Shown: positions 49,460 through 59,784 of the stretch, one piece after another
Numbering within the stretch: position 1 is the stretch's first letter
Layout: each line of letters starts with the position of its first letter
Source of the DNA: Pachypanchax playfairii
Lineage: Eukaryota > Chordata > Actinopteri > Cyprinodontiformes > Aplocheilidae
Direction of reading: 5' to 3'
DNA: 64,000 bases
NCBI GenBank assembly: GCA_006937955.1
Contig: SSNP01000043.1
Location: forward strand, 1,238,871-1,302,870
The notes under the pieces: model-generated
Databases searched by the model: none
What the model saw: the letters and a program-made list of their open reading frames with translations, nothing else
What the model was told of the DNA's origin: nothing
Program-made: the position numbers and the translations under genes

Positions 49460-52400
49460 AAAATGAAAATACCGTTTGTGTATTTTATTTTGAAAGAACA
49501 GAATTTAACACAAAGTTTGCAGTTGTTAAATCTTTTATTCTTTCTGGTAATTTGCTAAAACTTCATTTCTTTTTGAAGAATAAAAACGCCTATGTTTGAA
49601 GCAGTGATTAATGCTTTCAGTGAAAACAAATCTTTAATTTTTGAGATCTTTCAGACTTATTGTGAGACCCGGATCCTGAATTCCTGTGCTGACAGGGATG
49701 AAAGAGACAAATCAGTCCTCCTGTTTCTTCATGCTAAGTGAGGCTGGAAAATTCAGCTTGATCTACACCTGACTAGCTTGTTCCCTCACCATCAGTCTGG
49801 TGATCCTGTTTGTGATGCCAAATTGTTGTGGATTTTTTTTTTTACCTAGAGTCGAAGTGAGTTGAAAAGGAAATAAGTTTAATAGAATTTCATTCATGTG
49901 AGAGCAAATGTTCAATGTTGTTTAGTTGTGCTTTAATTTCATGCTAATACAAGAGACTATCAGACCTCTGGCCTTCATCGGACTCCTGAGTGCTGCAGGA
50001 TTACTGATATCAATACTGATAAGCTGTAGCCAGTCTAATCTATACACTTGCTGATGAAGAGATCGACAATCTGACATTAAGTTATATTCATTTGTCACTG
50101 TGACAAGCTTGTAAACTTAAACTGAAGTAACCTAGAAACCTAGAAAATCCCCCACATCTGATCAGGACCAGCCCTGAGCTGTACGGTGACCTAGGCGAAA
50201 AAGGATTCTGGCGCCCCCTACTGCCCAGAACAGAAACAGATAGATATTTAATTATTACTTATTTTGCTCTTTACATGAGATGAATGGTGTGTCCAACAGT
50301 TTGACCCAAAAAGAAAAAAAGAAAAAAGAAAAGAATTTGGCACCCTCTCCAGCAGAGGACGCCCTAGGCAATTGCCTAGTCTGCCTATGCCCAGAACCGG
50401 CCCTGCATCTGACACCAAGTTTTTTTTTCAGCTGCCAGGATTTTATTACATATCCACTACATTTTAATACAAAACTTCACAAGTATTTTTGAAACAAAAA
50501 AGTGTCCAGATAAAAAAATGTTTCAAAGCAACTAATAAAATTGATGAAGTTGCAGTTAAAATCTTTTATTGTTGCCTAGACTTGAGACTTACGATAAGTG
50601 ATGCTGGAGATCCGTCCCGTCCCACCACAGCCACCGTCCCTCCTGCTGGCTGTCTGTCAACCCCACCCACAGGAAAGGAAATGAACTGAACTTACTCATT
50701 TCCTTTTGAATAAAATCCTGCATTTCAGAGAGAAAAATTCAATGTATTTCAGTGCAAAAATGTACTTGATCTTTTCGGTTTGAAAGATTAAAATGTTACC
50801 ATCTCTGCAGAGTCTTTGATTACAACCAGGCTGCTGTTGTGTTGCTGGCAGAACATACCGCTCTCATTCCATTGACGATTTTCCTGCAATCCGACCGAAA
50901 AAAAGAAACAGTGTTTCTTCCACCAGATCCAGCCATCAGGACACAGACGGCACCTGGAGTCTCCAAAAAGAAGAAAAAGAACAGGAATATTTAACTATAG
51001 AAGAGAACACAGTGAAGATATTTGATGGGCAAAATTTGTCTCAAAACTTAAAATGAACAGACAACAGATTACCTGTGCTGCACTCGGTTCCACTAAACAG
51101 TGATTTTGATACTACAACTGTCAAACGTTTGAACCAGAGAGTATATAAACTCACCTTGAGTGACAGACTGTAGCAAGAGCTTTACTTCCTGCTGATTTCT
51201 TCGGCACTGCTGCAGCTGTTCCAGGTGGTCCTCTTCAAAAGTTTCTGACGTCTGAATCTCTTTTGGTGCAGATCTGTGCGTGGCTGGAAAATTAATTTTA
51301 ACAACTTGTAAGTCTCAATTTTAGCCTGAAGATTTTGTGGCGTACCTCAAGGTTGTGCATTTAGCCCATACTTGTTTTTGTTAATTACTACACTTTTAGA
51401 TATGTTTTATATTTAAATATAAAATTAATCTTTCTGAATTTAAAAACTAGAGATTTGCCCTTATTGAAATGGCATAAAACATAAATAAAATTTTAACAAA
51501 TCTTGATAAACACTAAACAATAATCATATTTGGTTGACAGGAGTTTATGGATAACTCTTTATTTTTTGGAAACTTGGACTTTTAATCAGTTAAAAGTCTG
51601 TTTTAAACCTGAAAAACAGACTGGCTTGTTTTTAACAAAGGGAAAAAATAAATAAAAATCTTTTTTCAACCCATCAAATGAATTGAAAAGTTTAGAATTT
51701 CACAGAAAAACATAAAATGTATAACAGTGTTTTATCTATAATAGTAATACTTACAGATGTTTTGACAGGTTTGAAAGAGCTGCATTTGTTTCTGAACACT
51801 TTAAAACCGGGTATTGATTATTCAGAGCTCATGGTGAGCTGCTAATTTGAATCTTCTTATCTGTTTTATCTGCAACTCGTTATAAAAGGGCAACTGTTCA
51901 TACAGAAAGAGGAACTGATGATCATCTGACACCAGTGTTAGGTGTAAAAATAATTTGACATCATCACATTGCCTGAGCTTCATTTCCTGGCCATTTACCA
52001 GTTTCACTTGTGAAGACATACTTTTTTTATTCAAATGGCGTCAATCTCGAAAAGTTGTATGAGATGTTTTCACCACTTTCTAACATCACTGACAGAAAAA
52101 AGTAAACATATGTATATCTGTATGTTGTATCATTAATATTTCTGCTTACTGGATAAAACAATCACCAAAACCAGGAGTGCTATTGTTGTCGTTCCTAAAG
52201 TCACTGTTAGATACCACCTTCGGCCAGGTATTAAATCTGTAAAGGTAAAAACAAATAAATTAGGGTTTTTAACAGTTTTTCAATGTCATGCTGATTCAAA
52301 TATAAATGTTAGTTAATTCAATTTCTTATTTAAAGCAGAACTAAGTAAGTTTTACTCTCGCTCTCCCCCTACTGGTCCCCTGTGAAAGCTCACTGTCGTA

Positions 52401-54132
52401 ACGTTCCCCCGCCGCCGCCGCAGNNNNNNNNNNACCCCCCCCCCCCCTCCACCCCGCCGCCGCCCCTCCAACAACAACGTGCAGAGAACGCTTTTGCAAG
52501 AAGAAAGAAAAACAAAACCAAGAAAATGTCTCGACAGGTGAGTATTATTGTCATCTTTGCGCTCCTAAGGGTGGCGTTGCTAACAACGGCAAGGGCTTCA
52601 TGCTTGTATTTATGTACGTGAGTGTGAGTGCCGTAAAGCAGGTTTGTTCTCGCGAGATTAGTCGGGTCCGATCCACTGAAAGTTGCAAGTGCTGCTTTCA
52701 GGACACAGACCCCGGAGGGAGGAGAGGGACCCACGAATCACCCCGCCAAGTCCTTGTTTACCCCCACAGGGACTCTAGAAAACATTTATTGAGGTGAAAA
52801 AACTTACTTAGTTCTGCTTTAAAGTCAAAATGTACATTGTCTTTCTTTGTAACGTTCAGGTGAAATGTTAGCTTTTTGTTCCAGTCAGTCATTCTCTATA
52901 CTCCTTATTCCTGCTCAGGGTCACGGGAAGTTGGTGTCTATTTCCAGTGTCATGACCTGGCTCAAAACCATGACAAACAAATAAAAGGGGAAAAGGCCAC
53001 AGACCAAAAAGCCAATTAAAGGAGTTTATTAAAATAAGTTAAATGAAAGGAAGTGAGGGAGCAAGGCACCCACACCCAGCCAAACACAAAGGAATGTGAG
53101 GTAGGGGAAAGAGAAGCTCTTCCCCCTGACCTGAAGGTGGAGAGGAGTCTATGTAGGCCAGCCCACACAGCTCCAGGTGTTCTTAATCAGCTGGATTGCT
53201 CCCAAGGCTGCAGCTCCATCTCCCGCCTGTCTGTATCTAGCAGTCAGGTGAAGAAGCAGCTGGAGAGACTGAACAGGAACAAAGCAGCTGGTCCAGGACT
53301 CTGGGACTATGTGGGATTCTGCAACCTCGGCTTCACCCAGGAGAAGGAGAACATCCTACCTTCCAGTATCAAAGACATCCCACCCATTGGCCCCTAATGA
53401 CTACAGATCTGTTGCACTAACATCCCACACCATGAAAGTCTTGGAGAGACTCATGTTGGTCCACCTAAATAAGCAAACAAGCACCTTTCAAGACCTTCTG
53501 CAGTTTGTTTATTGCCGTGACGTTGGAGTGGAAGACGCCATCATACACCTGCTTCAACAAACCCAAAGCAGGAAGCACTGTGAGGATCATGTGCTTTGAT
53601 TTCAGATCTAATGGAACACCTACAGGAGATCCTTCCTGTCCACAACTAGAACCTCTACACTGACTCTCTGAGGAAGAACTGAGTTATTACATCATCAAGT
53701 TTCCCTTCAGGGATTAATAACGTCTGTTTGAATTAAACTGAAGTATTAATAAATATAACTTTCCCACATATTGCCCTTATCAAACAATATTAAGTATCCC
53801 TTTAAATTAAAACCTAAAACGACCAAACAAACACTGGATTTTTAAAGTTGAAGTTACACCACGTTTATTTGCTGATAATTCTATCACATCTTTCATACAC
53901 CTGTAATAACGTCCATCTGAATTTATCTGGTCAAGAACTGCATGAGGCATTTTTTAAAGTGGCAACTTAATATGAAATAGTTCTTTTTTTGTGTTTTTTG
54001 TGTCATTGTTAAAACTGAAATACAACCTGCAGGTGGATTCCTTTCGTCCGCGTCCAGGTGTCTCTGTGGTACCTCCATGTTGTCATTTGACACCATTTGT
54101 CCTTCTTCTACTTCACATGGCGTCTGATTCAT
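49118..54132 (-). CDS. C-type-lectin-like type II membrane receptor, 6 exons, complete
   Basis: Exons in transcript order: 54027-54132, 52150-52236, 51155-51283, 50800-50960, 50593-50717, 49118-49235; 726 nt, 241 residues, in frame at every GT-AG junction. Residues 1-36 are a polar cytoplasmic tail without tyrosine, so no ITIM/ITAM. Residues about 42-65 form one membrane helix (LTVTLGTTTIALLVLVIVLS). About 40 residues of helical stalk follow (LEQLQQCRRNQQEVKLLLQS). The lectin fold spans the last three exons: CRLCPDGWIWWKKHC, then FLWVGLTDSQQEGRWLWW, then DRDCADL and YGPWACK, with the conserved cysteines in place. The calcium/sugar motifs EPN or QPD and WND are absent, so protein-ligand binding like NK-cell lectin receptors is more likely than classic carbohydrate binding. 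Intron 1 holds a Rex1-like LINE and a MITE. Closest in layout to fish CLEC/CD209-like genes; orthology is uncertain. Confidence 0.9.
50163..50406. mobile_element. MITE with CAGGACCAGCCCTG ends
   Basis: The left end CAGGACCAGCCCTGAGCTG and the complement of the right end, CAGGGCCGGTTCTGGGCATA, are imperfect inverted repeats, each followed by an ACCTAGGC/ACTAGGC motif. The element is about 244 bp and lies in the last intron of the lectin-like gene. Confidence 0.65.
52329..52822 (-). mobile_element. MITE family B, second copy, with gap
   Basis: Near-identical reverse-orientation partner of the element at 30722-31217, with the same ends and 10 Ns at 52424-52433 in the same C-rich stretch. It lies in intron 1 of the lectin-like gene, 93 bp from the transmembrane exon. 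Confidence 0.85.
52903..53735 (+). mobile_element. Rex1-like LINE fragment
   Basis: Broken frames encode reverse-transcriptase pieces: KKQLERLNRNKAAGPGLWDY and, in another frame, NDYRSVALTSHTMKVLERLM. The 3' end (TTTCCCTTCAGGGATTAATA) is the typical tail of Rex1/CR1-like fish LINEs. It lies in the first intron of the minus-strand lectin-like gene. The left ~250 bp (GCTCAGGGTCACGGGAAG) may come from a different repeat. Confidence 0.75.
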
Positions 54133-54440
54133 TATCTTGTTTCACTCTTTAAGTTAGGGTTAGGGTCATGTGACAACGCCTCTTTCTCATAAGTTTATAA
54201 AAAGTACAAAATTGAAAATAACATCTTTATAACCGTGTGACGCTTTACACAGGAAGCCAACAAGTGTGAAAAACATTGGGTCACAAATAACTTGATCAAC
54301 TCTTTAAAAAAACACAGAAGAAGAAATGTAAATGAAATAAATGGTTTTTTTTTTGTCTTTGTAGATTTATTTTTTGCTTAAGTATTTGATTATTGTTGTA
54401 TTTTCTATTTTGCTTTATTTCTTAATTTGCTATACAGCAC

Positions 54441-55043
54441 TTTAACGAGGCCCTTCCATTAAAAACAGTTTTTCTGAGGTTTCTGTTGAATATTTTAGCT
54501 CCACAGGTGTTCTTACCTTCATAGTGGGTGTGAAAACAGATCAACAACTTCTCTTTCAGTTTATATCTCTCAAACTACGCAGGCGGCGATAACACCCGAG
54601 TTCTCCTGAGTCCAAACGGCATGTATCTGTTTCATCACAACTCCTTTGTTCGTTAGTTTTCGGCAGCTCTCGCAGTTGAAACCACGCCTAGCATGCTGCT
54701 GGCTAAAAGCTGTAGCATAACGTAGCAAACAGGAAGACAAAACGTCTGACGTTGCCATGTACAACAGGGCAGGAAACAGTATTCTTTGCTCTCATAGGCT
54801 AGTTTGTTAGCCAATCAGAGTCCAGCAAATTCGAACAATGAATATGAACGAGCTGCTGCCGAAGTTTGACGAAGCAGCCTGATGGAAGGAGCCGGAACCA
54901 CTCGAATTTTAACGCAGACAGATTGAAAGGTCTGTTAATCAGTGGTTCCTAATGTTTTTTAGATATAAAATGTTTCATATTACTGGTTAATACTTAAGAA
55001 ATAACCACAAAGTCCTGAAATGTGTATGAAATGGCCTCTTTAA
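54441..55043 (-). mobile_element. MITE family A, copy 5
   Basis: About 600 bp, reverse orientation, with GAGGCCCTTCCATT and ATGGCCTCTTTAA ends. It is upstream of the first coding exon of the lectin-like gene, so it could sit in that gene's 5' region. Confidence 0.85.
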
Positions 55044-55347
55044 CAAACAGCATGACAGCTGACCAAAGTGCTCTATAAACTTGACCACCCCATGGAGCTT
55101 TTTTCTACAGCAGGTGTTAAATGTTGTTAAAAACTGAGACGCAGATATTAACCTGAAGCCTTTAGACCCTTTTTTCACCTTTTTTGTTTTAACAAAATTT
55201 TCAGGTGTAACTATGTATTTGTTTGGCATGACAAATCCACTGGCTGTTCAGGTTCTCCGGATTAACAGAAGCAGTTAGAACAAAAGTGTCAAAACCGGGT
55301 TTATAAATGTATTCATGCTAACAGTAAAACACTGGAAAACTATTCTG

Positions 55348-55646
55348 TTAAAAACCCACTCCGATAAAAGTGTTATTAACATGTTCTTGTGACATTTTTC
55401 TGATGTTAGAGGACGTATCTTAAAGAAATTAAGCTCAAAATTGCATTTCTAAGTATTTTCTGCATTCAAATGGCTGTGAATCAGTAGCAGACACAAAAAA
55501 ATGAGGTCTAAAAAGACTGTTTATGATGTAGAAAATCCACTGAGTGGGCCACAAGCTCCTGCTCCACTAGCTGGAGGGCAGCACAGGTTTTTTGATCTTT
55601 TTGACCACTAAAACAACTCAAAAAATGATCGGAGTGGGTCTTTTAA
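55348..55646 (+). mobile_element. MITE family C, copy 4, internally deleted
   Basis: Both ends are present (AAACCCACTCCGAT and GATCGGAGTGGGTC), but the element is only 299 bp and lacks much of the GCTAGC interior seen in copy 3. Confidence 0.8.
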
Positions 55647-55999
55647 GAAAAGTATAAAATGAGAGTGGATGTTATTTTATCTCAGGTAATAATTTTTAAC
55701 CAACATAAACCTTAAATAAAAGAATTTCAAAGACAAATGCGGGTGATTACCTTTATGTTTAGGTTTTTACTGGTCGCATTAACCAAGCTAGAGGCTGAAT
55801 ACATATTGCTACTGCTCCTCCGCCACAGGAGAGGAGAGCAGGATGACAGGATGACTGCACCAGCAGACCACTTCTGTTTACTTCCCGCTATGTTTTCTAC
55901 TTGAGTCTGCGAAAGCGTAAAGACGTCACGCTGAAGTTGTACGCATGCACAGTGGGCTCTTTTCCACCCTTTCTTTCCGAATGGGTGTGTACATGCACT

Positions 56000-56170
56000 T
56001 CTATCCGAATGAAGATCGGACAAAACCACCCCTCTCGATCGGAAGTAAATTGAATTCTGATCAGGCTGCATCGGATCAAAACATTCTGATTGACATGTTT
56101 ACATGACGTATTTTTTTTCTGATTGGGCGTTTATTCCGATTCAATGTGCCCATGTAAACGTAGCTACTGA
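56000..56170. repeat. Probable short inverted-repeat element
   Basis: Words such as TATCCGAATGAAGATCGGA and TTATTCCGATTCAATG, together with repeated CATGT.TACATG, indicate a decayed palindromic MITE. Limits are not defined. Confidence 0.35.
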
Positions 56171-56181
56171 TTCTTTTTGTG

Positions 56182-56256
56182 TGGTAGAAGTATCGGCATT
56201 GGTACTCGGTATCGGCAAGTACTCAGATCCAAGTATTGGTATTGTATCGGTTTGAA
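56182..56256 (+). mobile_element. MITE family D, fragment
   Basis: A 75-bp piece containing GTAGAAGTATCGGCATTGGT and GGTATCGGCAAGTACTCA; both element ends are missing. Confidence 0.7.
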
Positions 56257-56576
56257 AACATTGGCATCGTTAATTAAAACCAAATACAAAACACGTGACG
56301 TTAAACAACCTCCCACTAACAACATGTTGGTTGTTAACATTGTTTTATTACAACTGACACAAATACATCAAATATTTTACAAAGAAATTCAGAAAAATCA
56401 AGAACAGCTTGTGATTTTACTTCATCTCATCTTCACAGATCGGTTCCATCTTTGCACTTTTCAAAACACGACAAAGTTTAAAGGCGCAATATGGAACATT
56501 TTCATAAAAAAACAATATTTTAAACAAAATAATGTCTCCAAGGGGTGTTTAGAGGGGTGTAGACTGAAAATACAGT

Positions 56577-57085
56577 ACAGTGAAACCCCGCCCTGCAGAC
56601 ACCGCTCAGGAACGGACAGCCCTGTCCAACGGACAGGTTTTTGGGCCGACCAAGCGTTTTTACTACTTATAAAAACCCTCTGGAGCGGACACCCAGCTGT
56701 TCGGACAACTGACACTTTTTGTCCACCCAAAAAATAAAATTTGTGAAAATTCCCCCGCTAACAAACAGTGATCACAAACGTCAACGCTCCTGCAGTGGAG
56801 GAGCTGGATGCAGGCTGGGAGCAGCGCCTGCTTGACCATGTGCGTGACACAGGAGCCAGCTGCACATTGGATGTGGAGGACGCAGACCAGGAGGACCTTG
56901 AACTGCTGCCACCAGCCATCAGCACCTGCTCCCAAACCACTGCATGTGCCACTGACCTGCTGCGCTACCTGGCGGACTCAAGGAACACAAGCCTCCTCAA
57001 CCAGATGACTGGAATTCACGACAAGTTGAACAGGCATCTTTTTTTAAGTGACAGTGGGAACCTCTGACCACCACCAAACCACCAC
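56577..57085 (+). mobile_element. Possible DNA-transposon remnant (pogo/Tigger-like)
   Basis: CAGTGAAACCCCGCCCTGCA at 56578 resembles the ends of pogo/Tigger elements, and repeated CGGACA words follow. An open frame at 56768-57067 (99 residues, acidic, no catalytic motif visible) lies where the C-terminal part of a transposase would remain after an internal deletion. Recognition is weak; the frame could also be chance. Confidence 0.3.
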
Positions 57086-58227
57086 CAAACAGCCAAAGCA
57101 AAGAAAGTGTCTTGACTAAGGACACAACGGCCAGGTGATCTTTTTTTCTTCGGGTGCCGACTGAGCCACGGCCGCCCTGTGGAGTCTGCAGGTCGAGCAG
57201 CTGGGAGCCCCGAGAATATGTGGCCATTTTTGACCTTACTGGCTTGCCATAGAAAAATTCATGTGACTAGCAGGTTCATGTGTGAAAAAGTCTTTATTAG
57301 CAGCTCACGTGCTAACACAGAGCAGCAGGTGGCAGAAGTGTGAGAACTTCGGACAGCAGGTTCAGTTGGAGAACGCCTCGGAGGACTGTGAGGCTGGGTG
57401 GAGAAGAGAGGCGTGTAGGAGGACGGAGGATCCTGGGGAGGTTGCAGGACGGTTCGGTTTGCTGGAGAAGAGCCGAGGCAGATACGTTTTGTCTTTGCCA
57501 CGGACTGAATCGATGACTGAGCTACAGGTAGGAGTCGGTGTGATCAGCTGGGCTGTAGAGCATGATTAGTGAGCTGAACGCGAGATATTTTCTTGTCCTT
57601 CTCGGATCGGAGATCATAGTGGGTTTGGTGAGAAATTTTTGTGTCATCAGTGCACATGTGGGGGTCACGAGCCTGGTACCCCTGGCTGGAGGCCTTGTGT
57701 TGTTGTTGTGGTGTTCATGTTCCATATTCCACCTTTCACCATTAACACAACTAAAAGAAACTTGACTAACTTAGACATGACTTTGATTATCTTTGGTAAT
57801 TTTCATGTTTATGCTATTAAAAGTAGGATTATATTATATATATAAATATATCTATCTCAATCAAACATGTAGACGATAAAAACAGATTAGAAATAACATT
57901 TTACCCTGTGGGATTATCGACCTTTAGATAACAAAAGAAATTAAACTCAAAAATAAAGAATAACATCCAGATTTTTACAGCTAAACAAACAACGCCACCG
58001 TTTTCTGTTCATCTAACTTTAAATAAAAACAAAGATCAAATCATTTTAAGTCAGACGTTTAAGGATCTAATATCATTCGATAAATACAAGAATAATACAT
58101 GACAAATCAGAGAGGATTGATTATTATTAGCTAAAAATGAGCCCAGAAAACAGTTAAAGTAAACTGTTGTTGAAAAAAAGACTCTGAAAGACCTTCAGAA
58201 ACCTGGAGAACTGTAGAAATAAGTAAA
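57086..58227. other. Unassigned spacer
   Basis: No gene or repeat was recognised between the transposon remnant and the FN3 gene. Short open frames near 57260-57760 overlap on both strands without a domain. Confidence 0.4.
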
Positions 58228-59156
58228 TCAGACTTGGTCCAGGATGATGCAGAATCTTCTGAGCTTTGTACAGTTTGACCTCGGGATGAAGTGGATCCGA
58301 AAAACACGAGTCTGCACCACCTGTGAAGAATTTCATTTTGGTTACGTTTAGAAAAGCTTTTCCAAAAGACACTGAGTAATCCTACAGTATTATCTCTAGT
58401 GTTAACACGCACCTGTATGCTCCAGACAACCTGACTAACTAATAAAATCACTAAAAGTTAATATTTTGGCTTAATGTTTGTCAGGTGATTCAAGGGTCCG
58501 TTGGGGTTCAAAGTAAAACTTCCCTGGAACCCCCTTTAATCAGTAAATATAATTTTTAATAAATAATTGATCTTCATTTTCAGTCAGTATTTTTCTTGCT
58601 GTCGTTTGTTTTGATGACCAATAAATTATAGTTTATAAAAACAAAGTTCTTGTTCGCCATCTAGTGGTTCGGGGGCCCGAAGCAGCTGCCTGTTAAACGA
58701 CTGCTCAGATGACACGAACAATTCAACGTGATTCTGTTCATGTGAAGTTTTTTTAAAACTTAACTGTAAAATCTGGTATTAATAACTAATTGGGTAGTTC
58801 TATATGTTACAGTTTGAAAACTTACAAAACATTTTCTATCCAGTGTGTCTTTCAGTTTGTTGTTGGGATTTTTGGTGGGACGTCCTTGATGTCCCATGTG
58901 ATTCCATCCATCTGGTTTCTAAAATACATCTTCAGCTACAAGAGAACACATAAAGGTTCACTCTTAACAAAACGTGTTTATCTTTACAAATGTTCTTCCT
59001 GCATGAATCCAGTAGTCGTTTAATGAAACCTGATCCAGCTGTCTGTCAGCTGACCTACCGTTTCAAAAACTCTGGTCCTCGTGTCGCTGTTGTCACAGAG
59101 GAGACTCTGACTTGAAGAGCACAACATCGACAGACCAACTATCACACTGTTTGAAT
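58228..59156 (-). CDS. Tentative 3' exons of the FN3 gene
   Basis: Three short segments (59059-59156, 58826-58918, 58228-58320) have acceptor and donor signals and join in frame to the last FN3 exon, giving about 95 further residues before a stop at 58228. The segments are polar and basic (GRPTKNPNNKLKDTLDRK) with only a weak hydrophobic stretch (SVIVGLSMLC). Conservation is unknown, and chance matches of this kind occur in 1.5 kb of intergenic DNA. If the gene is membrane-anchored, these are not its true end. Confidence 0.25.
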
Positions 59157-59645
59157 CTGAGGAAAAAACAGAAGACACAAATAGGAAACTAAAACTTGGA
59201 TGAACAGACTTTTATTGATGGGAAGAATTTGCATTTAGGAAAATAAATAGAGTCCATGTGAGTAAAAGAACATGTTCTCCATTTGGTTTGTTACAAAGGT
59301 TTGCAAATATGAACGAATCAGTCAAGTCAGGACATTCATTCATCTCTAGAGATTTGCATGAGCTTCTTGTTTTACTTTGAGGACAGCTTGAGTTTCCAAT
59401 TAATTTATTCTCCTGTTATCAGTTTTACTTTCACTGCGGCTCACTGTAAACCTGCTGCAGCAGGTAATCAAATGGTTTTTAAAGTTCCGATCTTCTGAAG
59501 TTTGATTCTGTGTAACGTTTCTGACCTCATAAAGAACCTTAAACAACTTGTCAGACAAACTATTGACAGTAAATGTAGTTTATTGAGTTTTTACACTCTA
59601 ATTTTCTCATCAGGGTTTAGCTTCATTAGCTCACCTCTATCAGCC

Positions 59646-59647
<2 letters not shown>

Positions 59648-59676
<29 letters not shown>
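59648..59676. repeat. AAT microsatellite
   Basis: Ten uninterrupted AAT/ATA triplets just downstream of the last clear FN3 exon. Confidence 0.9.
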
Positions 59677-59784
59677 CAAGAACAAGCACGCTAGGTTGTT
59701 TTACATTGGACTCTGAGAAACAAAAGATAAAATGCTTCCAGTTTTTAAACACATGATCACAGTTAACAAATATAAGACTCTTAC

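Noticed and set aside
51822..52034. 70-codon minus-strand frame within the lectin-like gene
   Set aside because: It sits in intron 2, is not needed to keep frame between the membrane and stalk exons, and lacks good splice sites.
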